Shown here: one piece after another, positions 1 through 7,840 of the stretch
Position numbering within the stretch: the stretch's first letter is position 1
How the letters are laid out: every line of letters starts with the position of its first letter
Assembly: GCA_040414495.1 (NCBI GenBank)
Contig: JBEDUI010000248.1
Span: forward strand, 1-18,421
DNA: 18,421 bases
Origin: DATAVB01 sp040414495
Lineage (GTDB): Bacteria; Actinomycetota; Actinomycetes; Mycobacteriales; QHCD01
Reading direction: 5' to 3'
The notes under the pieces: generated by a model
Database searches by the model: none
The model's input: only the letters and a program-made list of their open reading frames with translations
Told to the model about the DNA's origin: nothing
Program-made: the position numbers and the translations under genes

Positions 1-1
1 C

Positions 2-826
2 CAACCCGACGCGGTCGCCGCGGCGGCCGGCCGTCGGCACCGGATCGACATCGCCTCCCGCGGACGGTTGCTCATCGTCGCCGCCGACCACGCGGCCCGT
101 GGCTCATTGGCCAGCGGCCGCAATCCCATGGCGATGGGCAGTCGGGTCGACCTGATCGAACGGCTGCGGGCGGCGCTGGCCAATCCTGGAGTGCATGGCG
201 TGCTGGGTACGGCCGACGTGTTGGAGGACCTGCTCCTGCTCGGCGCGTTGGAGGGCAAGCTGGTCTTCGGCTCGATGAACCGGGGCGGCCTGGCCGGCGC
301 GACGTTCGAGCTGGACGACCGTTTCACCGGCTTCACCGCGGCCGCGATCGAGGACCACGATTTCGACGGCGGCAAGATGCTGCTGCGTATCGACCCCGGC
401 GACCCGGCCACCGCGCCGACGTTGGAGGCGTGCGCGCGGGCGGTCGACGAACTCGCGGCTCGCAAGCTGATCGCCATGATCGAGCCGTTCTGGTCCGGCC
501 GCATCAGTGGCCGGGTGCGCAACGACCTGTCCCCGGACGCCATGATCCGGGCGATCGCGATCGCCTCGGGACTCGGCTCGACCTCCGCCTACAGCTGGCT
601 CAAGGTCCCGGTGGTGGACGAGATGGAGCGGGTCATGGAGGCCTCGACTCTGCCCGCGCTGCTGCTCGGCGGCGACACCGAACGCGACCAGGACGCGATG
701 TTCGAACGCTGGCGCAAAGCCCTGGCGCTGCCGACCGTGCGCGGTCTGGTCGTCGGGCGCAATCTGCTGTATCCGCCCGATGGCGATGTCGTCGGTGCGG
801 TCGAAACCGTTGTCGGCCTGCTGTAA
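2..826 (+). CDS. Cgl0159-type (beta/alpha)8 class I aldolase of inositol catabolism, 5'-truncated
   Basis: The open frame is uninterrupted from base 2, so the gene begins outside the window; the TTG at 68 is an internal Leu codon (RGRLLIVAADHAARG). The protein resembles the Cgl0159 family of class I (Schiff-base) aldolases that sit inside actinobacterial iol clusters. These are thought to cleave 2-deoxy-5-keto-gluconate 6-phosphate to DHAP and malonic semialdehyde in place of IolJ. Visible features are the strand-1 motif VAADHAARG, the GKLVFGSMNRGG loop, IEPFWSGR, and SAYSWLKVPVV. The Lys codon at 602-604 is the best candidate Schiff-base residue. The C-terminal VVGRNLLYPPDGD looks like the phosphate-binding end of the barrel. 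The stop TAA (824-826) is followed directly by the Shine-Dalgarno of iolB, indicating one operon. Family and context are well supported; the exact substrate is inferred. Confidence 0.82.
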   Translation, partial: QPDAVAAAAGRRHRIDIASRGRLLIVAADHAARGSLASGRNPMAMGSRVDLIERLRAALANPGVHGVLGTADVLEDLLLLGALEGKLVFGSMNRGGLAGATFELDDRFTGFTAAAIEDHDFDGGKMLLRIDPGDPATAPTLEACARAVDELAARKLIAMIEPFWSGRISGRVRNDLSPDAMIRAIAIASGLGSTSAYSWLKVPVVDEMERVMEASTLPALLLGGDTERDQDAMFERWRKALALPTVRGLVVGRNLLYPPDGDVVGAVETVVGLL

Positions 827-840
827 GGAGTCGGTGCCGC

Positions 841-1698
841 GTGAGTGACTTCTATCTGCCGGCCGGGTCGAGCGCCGACGGCCCGTATTCGGCCGTCGTG
901 ACGCCAGAGCGGGCCGGCTGGACCTATTCCGGTTTGCGGATTGCCGAATTGCCGCCGGGTGGGCGGATCGAATTGCAGACCGGGCCCGAAGAATACGCCG
1001 TATTGTCGTTGTCGGGATCGGCTACGGTCCGCACCGGCGGCCGGGATTACGACATTGTCGGTCGCGAGAGTGTTTTTACCGGCGTCAGCGATTTCCTTTA
1101 TCTGCCGCGGGATACGGCAGCGGTGCTGGAAAGCCCGGGCGGTGGCCGGTTCGCGTTGCCCTCGACGAGGTGTGAACGCACGCTGTCCGTTCGGTACGGC
1201 GCCGCGCAGGACGTACCGGTTGAGATCCGCGGCGCCGGTCAGGCCACCCGCCAGGTCAATAATTTCCTTGCCCCGGATGCTTTTCCGGCCGACAAGTTGT
1301 GCGCGGTCGAGGTGCTCACGCCAGGAGGCAACTGGTCCTCGTACCCGCCGCACAAGCACGACCAGCACCGCGACGGCGAAGCCGTACTCGAGGAAATCTA
1401 TTACTTCGAATCGCGGGGAATGGCGTACCAGCGGGTGTACGGATCGGGTCCGGACCGGCAGATCGACGTATTGGCCGAGATTTCCACTGGCGATATCGTG
1501 CTCATTCCGCATGGTTATCACGGCCCGTCCATGGCCGGCCCCGGTTACGACCTGTATTACCTGAACGTCCTGGGCGGGCCGGGCGAGCAGCGCAGCATGG
1601 CTTTTTGTGACGATCCGGAGCACGCGTGGATTCGCGGCTCGTGGGAGGGCGTGCCAACCGATCCGCGGGTGCCGTTCTTTTCCGGGAGGGGCAAGTAA
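841..1698 (+). CDS. iolB: 5-deoxy-glucuronate isomerase IolB
   Basis: This enzyme converts 5-deoxy-D-glucuronate to 2-deoxy-5-keto-D-gluconate (DKG) in the cytoplasmic myo-inositol pathway. The GTG start at 841 is chosen because AAGGAG lies at 825-830, 10 nt upstream, and translation begins with the IolB-like SDFYLPAGS; the open frame extends upstream but only through the preceding gene. The product is 285 aa, near the usual 270-300. It is a double-cupin protein: the second cupin carries the metal site YPPHKHDQ (H171, H173), EEIYYFE (E184/E185) and GYHGPSMAGPGYDLYYLNVLGG (H227). The stop TAA shares its last A with the ATG of iolD (TAATG), so the two are translationally coupled. Confidence 0.95.
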   Translation: MSDFYLPAGSSADGPYSAVVTPERAGWTYSGLRIAELPPGGRIELQTGPEEYAVLSLSGSATVRTGGRDYDIVGRESVFTGVSDFLYLPRDTAAVLESPGGGRFALPSTRCERTLSVRYGAAQDVPVEIRGAGQATRQVNNFLAPDAFPADKLCAVEVLTPGGNWSSYPPHKHDQHRDGEAVLEEIYYFESRGMAYQRVYGSGPDRQIDVLAEISTGDIVLIPHGYHGPSMAGPGYDLYYLNVLGGPGEQRSMAFCDDPEHAWIRGSWEGVPTDPRVPFFSGRGK

Positions 1699-3557
1699 TG
1701 AGGCTGACCGTCGGGCAGGCGTTGATCCGGTTCCTGGCCAATCAGTACAGCGAACGGGACGGCGTAGAACAGCGCCTCATCGCCGGCTGTTCCGGGATTT
1801 TCGGCCACGGGAACGTGGCCGGGGTGGGGCAGGCGCTGCTGGAGGCCGGCGACGCGATGCCCTACCGCCAGGCCCGCAACGAACAGGGCATGGTGCACAC
1901 CGCGGTCGGCTATGCCCGGATCAACCGGCGACTGTCCACATTGGCCTGTACGACCTCGATCGGCCCGGGTGCCACCAACATGGTGACCGGCGCGGCGTTG
2001 GCCACCATCAACCGGCTGCCGGTACTGCTGCTGCCCAGCGACGTATTCGCCACCCGGGTCGCCGATCCGGTATTGCAGCAACTCGAAGTTCCCAGCGCCG
2101 GCGACATCTCGGTCAACGACGCATTCCGCCCGGTGTCGCGGTATTTCGACCGGGTGTGGCGACCGGAAATGCTGATGCCGGCCGCGTTGCAGGCGATGCG
2201 GGTGCTCACCGATCCGGCCGAGACCGGCGCCGTCACGTTGGCCCTGCCGCAGGACGTGCAGGCTGAGGCGTACGAATTCCCGGACGAATTCCTGGCCCGT
2301 CGGGTCTGGCATGTCGCCCGTCCGGTGCCCGAGCCGGCGGCGCTGGCCCGCGCGGTCGAGTTGATTCGGTCAGCCCGTAAACCGTTGATCGTGGCCGGTG
2401 GCGGAGTGGCCTACAGCGACGCGACGGCGGCGCTGCGGTCCCTTGTGGACGCTACCGGAATTCCGGTCGGCGAGACCCAGGCTGGAAAGGGTGCGCTGCC
2501 GTACACCCATCCGGCCGCGCTCGGGGCGATCGGCGCCACCGGTACGGCCGCGGCCAACGCGCTGGCCCGCGAAGCCGACGTGGTCATCGGCGTCGGCACC
2601 CGGTGGAGCGATTTCACGACCGCGTCGCATTCGGTATTCGGCAACCCCGAGGTGCGATTCATCAATGTCAACGTCGCCGCCTTCGACACGCTCAAGCTGG
2701 CCGGTCTGGCCCTCACCGCCGATGCCCGCGAGGCGTTGACCGCGCTCACGGATGCCTTACAGGGCTGGCAGGTCGACCCGGAATACCGCACCGAGGCGCG
2801 GACGAAATCGCACGGCTGGCAGGACATTGTGGACGCCGCCTACCGCGGCGAGGACACGGTGAGTCCGCCCGGCCAGACCCAGGTCCTGGGCGCGGTGAAC
2901 GAGGCGGCCCGGCCCGGCGACGTGGTCATCAACGCGGCCGGCAGCATGCCCGGCGACCTGCACATGCTCTGGCGCGCCGGCGATCCGCTCGAATACCACG
3001 TGGAATACGGCTTTTCCTGCATGGGCTACGAGATCGCCGGCGGGTTGGGCGTCAAGCTGGGCGATCCGGCCCGCGAGGTTTTCGTCATGGTTGGCGACGG
3101 CTCGTATCTGATGCTGGCCCAGGAGTTGGTGACCGCGGTCCAGGAGGGCGTCAAGCTCATCGTCGTGCTGGTGGAGAACCACGGCTTCGCCTCGATCGGG
3201 TCGCTGTCGGAATCGGTCGGCTCGCAGCGATTCGGCACCTCGTACCGGTTCCGCAACGTCGAGTCGCACAACCTCGACGGCGAGATCCTCCCGGTCGATC
3301 TGGCCGCGAACGCCGCCAGCCTCGGCGCCACCGTAATCCGGGCCGGCAGCCTGGGCGAGTTGCGGGCTGCATTGGCCAAAGCGCGCGAATCACATACCAC
3401 CACCGTTGTTCATGTGGAAACCGATACGAGCGCGCCGTCGCCGGATTCCAGCGCCTGGTGGGACGTGCCGGTGGCCGAGGTTTCCGAGTTGGAATCGACA
3501 CGCGCGGCCCGTGCGGAATACGAACAGGACAAGCGCAGCCAGCGACATTATCTGTAA
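1698..3557 (+). CDS. iolD: 3D-(3,5/4)-trihydroxycyclohexane-1,2-dione acylhydrolase IolD
   Basis: A ThDP-dependent hydrolase that opens the ring of the inositol-derived trihydroxycyclohexane-1,2-dione (THcHDO) to give 5-deoxyglucuronate. The ATG at 1698 overlaps the iolB stop and has GGGAGGGG at about 1683-1690; the longer open frame upstream is only the iolB region in another frame. The product is 619 aa and of normal length. The N-terminal Pyr domain has the cofactor-activating Glu in RQARNEQGMVHTAVGYAR (E62) and a TSIGPGATNMVTGAA motif. The central TPP-enzyme domain contains PLIVAGGGVAYS and VIGVGTRWSDFTT. The PP domain contains the ThDP/Mg motif VGDGSYLMLAQE followed by VLVENHGF about 25 residues later, near residues 465-495. 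It ends 39 bp before the SBP start, without an obvious terminator. Confidence 0.96.
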   Translation: MRLTVGQALIRFLANQYSERDGVEQRLIAGCSGIFGHGNVAGVGQALLEAGDAMPYRQARNEQGMVHTAVGYARINRRLSTLACTTSIGPGATNMVTGAALATINRLPVLLLPSDVFATRVADPVLQQLEVPSAGDISVNDAFRPVSRYFDRVWRPEMLMPAALQAMRVLTDPAETGAVTLALPQDVQAEAYEFPDEFLARRVWHVARPVPEPAALARAVELIRSARKPLIVAGGGVAYSDATAALRSLVDATGIPVGETQAGKGALPYTHPAALGAIGATGTAAANALAREADVVIGVGTRWSDFTTASHSVFGNPEVRFINVNVAAFDTLKLAGLALTADAREALTALTDALQGWQVDPEYRTEARTKSHGWQDIVDAAYRGEDTVSPPGQTQVLGAVNEAARPGDVVINAAGSMPGDLHMLWRAGDPLEYHVEYGFSCMGYEIAGGLGVKLGDPAREVFVMVGDGSYLMLAQELVTAVQEGVKLIVVLVENHGFASIGSLSESVGSQRFGTSYRFRNVESHNLDGEILPVDLAANAASLGATVIRAGSLGELRAALAKARESHTTTVVHVETDTSAPSPDSSAWWDVPVAEVSELESTRAARAEYEQDKRSQRHYL

Positions 3558-3596
3558 CCTCGAGAGCACTCTCCGTAAGCGATGCAAGGAGGCATC

Positions 3597-4574
3597 GTGA
3601 AGCGACTGTGCTGGTTGCTGGTTGTCCTTCCCATCGTTCTGGCCGCATGTTCGAACGAGGTCGATATCGGTCCGCCGCAGGCCGGCGACGGTTCCGGTCC
3701 GGCCGTGATGAAACCGTCGGGCAAACTCACGTTCGCGGTCGTGACGCACGGCGCGGCCGGCGACTCGTTCTGGGCCGTGGTGAAAAACGGCGCCCAGCAG
3801 GCCGGCCGGGACCTGGGCGTCAAGGTCACGTACCAGAGCAGCGGCGACCCGCAGACGCAGTCCCAGCTCATTGACGCCGCGGTCAACCAACACGTCGACG
3901 GGCTCGCGGTGTCGATGGCCAACCCGGCCGCGTTGAAGGCATCGATACGGCATGCGGTGGCGGCCGGCATTCCGGTGGTCACGATCAATTCCGGCGAGAA
4001 CCAGTCGGCGGCATTCGGCGCGATTACCCATATCGGTCAGGATGAGTACGTGGCCGGGCAGGCGGCCGGCCGGAAACTCAAAGCCGAGGGCCTGCACAAG
4101 ATTCTCTGCGTCATTCACGAGGCGGGCAACGTCGGGCTGGAACAACGCTGTCAGGGCGCGGCGAATACATTCGGCGGCACGGTCGAACACCTGCAGGTCG
4201 ACATCAACGATCTGCAGACCGCGGGGTCCACGATCAAGGCCAAACTGCAGGCCGACAAGAGCATTCAGGGCGTACTGACCCTGAACCCGTCGGTCGCGAT
4301 GAGCGCCGTGCAGGCCCGCGACGACGCCCGTTCGACGGCCAAAATCGCCACCTTCGACCTGTCGACCCCGGTCGTACACGCGGTGCAGAACGGCACCGTG
4401 CTCTTTGCCGTCGACCAACAGCCGTACCTGCAGGGTTATCTGCCGATCTCGTTCCTGTATCTGTACCAGACCAACCGCAACGAGGTCGGTGGCGGCAAGC
4501 CGGTGCTGACCGGTCCGGCCCTGATCACCAAAGCCAACGCCGGCCAGGTCGCGCAACTACACGGCACCCGTTAG
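3597..4574 (+). CDS. Sugar/inositol ABC transporter substrate-binding lipoprotein
   Basis: A 325-aa extracytoplasmic binding protein of the RbsB/XylF type (periplasmic binding protein family 4). The GTG at 3597 is chosen over the in-frame ATG at 3582 because AAGGAGG (3586-3592) lies between them at proper spacing. The result is a compact lipoprotein signal: VKRLC, a hydrophobic stretch, and the lipobox LAAC with Cys18 as the lipidated residue. The mature part shows FAVVTHGAAGDSFWAVVKNGAQQAG, the first strand and helix of the fold. It continues with DAAVNQHVDGLAVSMANP, GIPVVTINSG and VLTLNPSVAMSAVQA, and late DQQPYLQGYLPISFLYLY, all typical of ribose/galactose/inositol binders. Its position behind iolD and before the permease makes an inositol isomer the probable ligand; this is inferred from context. 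Confidence 0.9.
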   Translation: MKRLCWLLVVLPIVLAACSNEVDIGPPQAGDGSGPAVMKPSGKLTFAVVTHGAAGDSFWAVVKNGAQQAGRDLGVKVTYQSSGDPQTQSQLIDAAVNQHVDGLAVSMANPAALKASIRHAVAAGIPVVTINSGENQSAAFGAITHIGQDEYVAGQAAGRKLKAEGLHKILCVIHEAGNVGLEQRCQGAANTFGGTVEHLQVDINDLQTAGSTIKAKLQADKSIQGVLTLNPSVAMSAVQARDDARSTAKIATFDLSTPVVHAVQNGTVLFAVDQQPYLQGYLPISFLYLYQTNRNEVGGGKPVLTGPALITKANAGQVAQLHGTR

Positions 4575-4589
4575 CGGAAGGAGGCAGCG

Positions 4590-5630
4590 ATGAGTGTGTC
4601 CACTGTGGACGAACGGATAGCGAATATCGGCGTGGTACGGCGATTGCTGGTGCGCCCCGAACTCGGATCGGCCTGCGGCGCGATCGTGGTGCTGATCTTT
4701 TTCGCCGCGCAGTCCTCGGTGTTCCGGGGCCCGTCCGGCGTGGCCAACTGGCTCGACCCAGCCTCCACCATCGGGATCGTGGCGCTGGCGGTGGCGCTGT
4801 TGATGATCGGCGGCGAATTCGACCTGTCGGCCGGCGTCATGGTCGGCTCGGTCGGGCTGGTCACCGGTCTGCTGGCCACGCATTACCACCTCAATATCTG
4901 GCTGGCCATCGTCATCTCGTTCGTATTCGCAATGGCGACCGGTCTGTTCAACGGATATCTGGTGGTCCGCACAGGATTGCCGAGCTTTATCGTCACGCTC
5001 GGTTCGTACCTGATGTTGCAGGGCCTGAACCTTGGCGTCACCAAGCTGATCACCGGGACCGTATTGGTGGATGGACTCACCTCGGCCCACGGTTTTAGCA
5101 GCGCGCATTTCGTTTTCGCCTCATCGGTGGTCATTGACGGTACGAATTACAAAATCTCGATTGTCTGGTGGCTGGTGTTGACGGCCGTGGCCTCGTATCT
5201 GCTGTTGCGGACCCGGTTCGGGAACTGGACGTTCGCCATCGGCGGCGATCAGGCCGCGGCCCGCAATGTCGGTGTGCCGGCCGCGCGTACGAAGATCACC
5301 CTGTTCATGATCACCTCGGGCGCGGCCTGGCTGGTCGGTGTGATCACCGCGCTGCGACTGACCTCGGTCCAGGCCAACCAGGGCGTCGGCAACGAGCTGA
5401 TTTATATCGTCGCCGCCGTCATCGGCGGTTGCCTGTTGACCGGCGGGTACGGCTCGGCGATCGGCGCTTCCCTCGGTGCGTTGATCTTCGGCATGGTCGA
5501 GCAGGGCATCGTCTACGTCGGTTGGGACGCGGACTGGTTCAAATTCTTCCTCGGTGCGATGCTGTTGCTGGCCGTATTGGCCAATCGCGTCGTGCGCCAA
5601 TACGCCGAACAGAGCGGAAAGCAACCATGA
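4590..5630 (+). CDS. Sugar/inositol ABC transporter permease (RbsC/XylH family)
   Basis: A 346-aa polytopic permease (BPD_transp_2 family) forming the membrane channel of the importer. The ATG at 4590 follows GGAAGGAGG (about 4576-4584). The family signature is the stretch LMIGGEFDLSAGVMVG, near residues 70-85, with several hydrophobic segments before and after; GLPSFIVTLGSYLMLQGLNL and IGGCLLTGGYGSAIGASLGALIFG are also family-typical. A polar insertion around residues 150-185 is plausible as an extracellular loop. The stop TGA overlaps the ATG of the ATPase gene (ATGA, 5627-5630), a translationally coupled pair. Confidence 0.92.
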   Translation: MSVSTVDERIANIGVVRRLLVRPELGSACGAIVVLIFFAAQSSVFRGPSGVANWLDPASTIGIVALAVALLMIGGEFDLSAGVMVGSVGLVTGLLATHYHLNIWLAIVISFVFAMATGLFNGYLVVRTGLPSFIVTLGSYLMLQGLNLGVTKLITGTVLVDGLTSAHGFSSAHFVFASSVVIDGTNYKISIVWWLVLTAVASYLLLRTRFGNWTFAIGGDQAAARNVGVPAARTKITLFMITSGAAWLVGVITALRLTSVQANQGVGNELIYIVAAVIGGCLLTGGYGSAIGASLGALIFGMVEQGIVYVGWDADWFKFFLGAMLLLAVLANRVVRQYAEQSGKQP

Positions 5631-6415
5631 GCGACACTCCCGTACTCGAAGTGCGCCAGGTCTCCAAATACTTCGGCACTGTGATCGCCCTGTCGGATAT
5701 CTCGACCACGGTCCGGGCCGGCCAGGTGACCTGCGTGCTGGGCGACAATGGCGCCGGAAAAACGACGTTCATCAAAATTCTCGCCGGCGTACACCGTCCC
5801 GACGAAGGCGAATTGCTCGTCGACGGCACACCGATAACGCTGACCAATCCGCGGGATGCGATCGACCGGGGAATCGCGACCGTTTATCAGGATCTCGCCG
5901 TAATTCCGTTGATGGCGATCTGGCGGAATTTCTTTCTCGGCTCCGAGCCGGTGACCGGACGCGGACCGCTGCGCCGGTTCGACGTGGCGACCGCGAAACG
6001 GATCACCCGCGAGCAGTTGGCGCAGATAGGCATCGATATCCGCGACCCTGATCAACCGGTCGGCACGCTCTCCGGCGGCGAACGGCAGTCGGTCGCGATC
6101 GCCCGGGCGGTGTATTTCGGCGCCCGCGTACTGATCCTGGACGAGCCAACCTCGGCCCTGGGTGTCCGACAGGCCGGCACCGTACTGCGGTACATCGTGC
6201 AGGCCCGCGACCGGGGCCTGGGCGTCGTGTTCATTACCCACAACCCGCACCACGCGTACCCGATCGCCGACCGATTCCTGTTGTTGCAACGCGGGCGCAG
6301 CATCGGTGATTACGCCAAATCCGAGATCGGGTTGGCCGATGTCACCCGGCTGATGTCCGGCGGCGACGAATTGGATTCGCTGGCGCATGAACTGGGGCGG
6401 CCCTCGTTGCCATAG
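5627..6415 (+). CDS. Sugar/inositol ABC transporter ATP-binding protein, single nucleotide-binding domain
   Basis: A 262-aa ATPase that would power the importer. The ATG at 5627 overlaps the permease stop. Motifs visible: Walker A GDNGAGKT (39-46), Q-loop VYQDL (87-91), signature LSGGE (148-152), Walker B VLILDEP (168-174), and an H-loop His in VFITHNPHHA (H205). Most RbsA/XylG/MglA-type importers use a tandem double-NBD protein of about 500 aa. Here only one NBD is present and the protein ends cleanly, so the transporter presumably uses a homodimer, as in FrcA-like systems. The stretch after Walker B (SALGVRQAGTVL) is typical of this sugar subfamily. Confidence 0.93.
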   Translation: MSDTPVLEVRQVSKYFGTVIALSDISTTVRAGQVTCVLGDNGAGKTTFIKILAGVHRPDEGELLVDGTPITLTNPRDAIDRGIATVYQDLAVIPLMAIWRNFFLGSEPVTGRGPLRRFDVATAKRITREQLAQIGIDIRDPDQPVGTLSGGERQSVAIARAVYFGARVLILDEPTSALGVRQAGTVLRYIVQARDRGLGVVFITHNPHHAYPIADRFLLLQRGRSIGDYAKSEIGLADVTRLMSGGDELDSLAHELGRPSLP

Positions 6416-6453
6416 GCTCATTCCCGTCGCCGGTAACCGAGGCAGGGAGCGCA

Positions 6454-7161
6454 GTGAGCAGGCCGACCACGTTGCGGGTGCTGAGCTATAACGTCCGGTC
6501 CCTGCGGGACGACAAGGCCGCCGTCAGCCGCGTCCTGCGTACCGCCGACGCGCACATCGTCTGCATTCAGGAGGCGCCGCGGTACCTGCGCTGGCGGGGA
6601 AAAGCGGCGGCGCTGGCCCGGCACAGCGACCTGATTGTGGCCACGGGCGGGCGTCCGGCCGCCGGCAACCTGCTGCTGTGCCACCTGACGGTCAAGGTGC
6701 ACCGCACGGCCGTGATCCGGCTCGGCGCTCGCTACGGGAAGTGCGGCGCGGCGGTCGCGGTCTGCTCACTCGGCGGCCAGCGGTTCGTCGCGGTCGGCAC
6801 CCGCCTGGGCCCGCGGGCCGGGGAGCGGCTCCGGCATGCCCACGAGCTGCTGGCCCGGCTGCACGAGGTCATCCGCGACGACTCGCTGCCGGTCGTGCTG
6901 GGCGGCGATATCAACGAGCTGCCGTCCGGGCAGGCCTTCGCAGTGTTCGGCAGCCGGCTGCGGGATACGTTCGCGGTCTCCGGCACCGGACCGGGCGAGA
7001 CGTTCTCGGCGACCGACCCGACGCGCCGGATCGACGCCATTTTCGCCGACCGCCGACTGCAGCCGCTGCGGTGTCGGGTGCTGGATGGGCCGGATGTCGC
7101 GATTGCCTCCGACCATCGGCCTGTTGTTGCCGAGATCGACTTCGGCAATCTGCGACAGTGA
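6454..7161 (+). CDS. Endonuclease/exonuclease/phosphatase (EEP) fold protein
   Basis: A 235-aa metal-dependent phosphoesterase of the EEP superfamily, which includes DNase I, AP endonucleases, sphingomyelinases and inositol 5-phosphatases. GTG 6454 is the start, with GGGAG at 6445-6449. Motifs in order: LRVLSYNVRSL (Asn13 metal/phosphate site), VCIQEAP (Glu40, metal ligand), VVLGGDINELPSG (catalytic Asp and Asn), RRIDAIFAD, and SDHRPVVAEIDF (terminal Asp-His dyad). All catalytic positions are retained. No signal peptide or membrane segment is obvious, so it is probably cytoplasmic. It starts 39 nt after the ABC ATPase stop on the same strand, so it may be co-transcribed, but the substrate cannot be read from sequence. 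Confidence 0.83.
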   Translation: MSRPTTLRVLSYNVRSLRDDKAAVSRVLRTADAHIVCIQEAPRYLRWRGKAAALARHSDLIVATGGRPAAGNLLLCHLTVKVHRTAVIRLGARYGKCGAAVAVCSLGGQRFVAVGTRLGPRAGERLRHAHELLARLHEVIRDDSLPVVLGGDINELPSGQAFAVFGSRLRDTFAVSGTGPGETFSATDPTRRIDAIFADRRLQPLRCRVLDGPDVAIASDHRPVVAEIDFGNLRQ

Positions 7162-7169
7162 GGTGTCGC

Positions 7170-7197
7170 CGCCGACGATCAGGGAATGTAGTCGGCG
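7170..7197. other. Inverted repeat between EEP gene and doxX-like gene
   Basis: CGCCGAC (7170-7176) and GTCGGCG (7191-7197) form a perfect 7-bp inverted repeat around a 14-nt loop in the 60-bp gap between the two genes. It could be a weak terminator for the upstream gene or an operator. There is no T-tract and a short GC stem can arise by chance, so confidence is low. Confidence 0.3.
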
Positions 7198-7221
7198 ATC
7201 GAGAGCGAACGGAGATCTCGC

Positions 7222-7764
7222 ATGCAGCTTTTACGCCGTATCGCCCGCCCAATGATGGCTTCGATGTACGTGGTCGGTGGAATTAACGCGCTGCGCAACG
7301 CCGAACAGGCCGCGAAGGTCGCCGAACCGGTGGTCAATCGGATCGCCGACGTTCTGCCCGAACGGGCACCCCGTGACGTGCTGACCTTGGTGCGGATCGA
7401 CGGGGCGGTCAAGGTAGGTGCCGGACTCATGCTGGCCTTTGGCATCGCGCCGCGGGTCGCCGCCAGCATGTTGGCCGCGAGCCTGGTACCGACTACGTTC
7501 GCCGGCCATCCGTTCTGGCAGGAACCCGACCCGGCGGCGCGAGCCAACCAGCAGACCCACTTCATCAAGAATCTGAGCATGCTGGGCGGCCTGTTGATCG
7601 CTGCCGGGGACACCGCCGGTAAGCCGTCGCTGGGCTGGCGGGCCCGGCACGCCGCCGACCTGGCCTCGCAGCGCGTCCAGGATGTGGCCGCGACAACCAG
7701 CAATCGGGCGATCGGGTCGGTACGAGGCGCGGCCGGGACAATGCGTGACGCATTGCCGCACTAG
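7222..7764 (+). CDS. DoxX family membrane protein
   Basis: A 180-aa integral membrane protein of the DoxX/DoxD-like family. ATG 7222 is preceded by CGGAG about 10 nt upstream. The N-terminal LLRRIARPMMASMYVVGGINALRN is a family-typical first segment. It is followed by VRIDGAVKVGAGLMLAFGIAPRVAASMLAASLVPTTFAGHPFW (two hydrophobic segments) and NLSMLGGLLIAAGD (fourth segment), then a polar C-terminal tail. The HPFWQ...QQTHFIKNLSMLGGLL pattern is characteristic. Many actinobacterial members are linked to redox or membrane stress, but no specific role can be assigned here. It stands alone between unrelated genes. Confidence 0.85.
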   Translation: MQLLRRIARPMMASMYVVGGINALRNAEQAAKVAEPVVNRIADVLPERAPRDVLTLVRIDGAVKVGAGLMLAFGIAPRVAASMLAASLVPTTFAGHPFWQEPDPAARANQQTHFIKNLSMLGGLLIAAGDTAGKPSLGWRARHAADLASQRVQDVAATTSNRAIGSVRGAAGTMRDALPH

Positions 7765-7840
7765 CAACCGGCGCCGGGTGGCTCATTCTGGTCAAACAGC
7801 CGCATAGCTATTTCCGGCGGGCGTCGGGAAGACTCGGGCC

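Noticed and set aside
430..840. N-terminal extension of IolB reading through the upstream gene
   Set aside because: This stretch is an Arg/Gly-rich shadow of the aldolase gene; the SD and GTG at 841 define IolB.
589..1623. Antisense ORF of 344 codons opposite iolB
   Set aside because: Shadow of iolB; no SD and no recognisable domain.
3390..4556. Long antisense ORF (388 codons) opposite the substrate-binding protein gene
   Set aside because: Typical high-GC shadow frame; composition is Arg/His-rich with no family motifs, while the sense strand encodes a clear lipoprotein.
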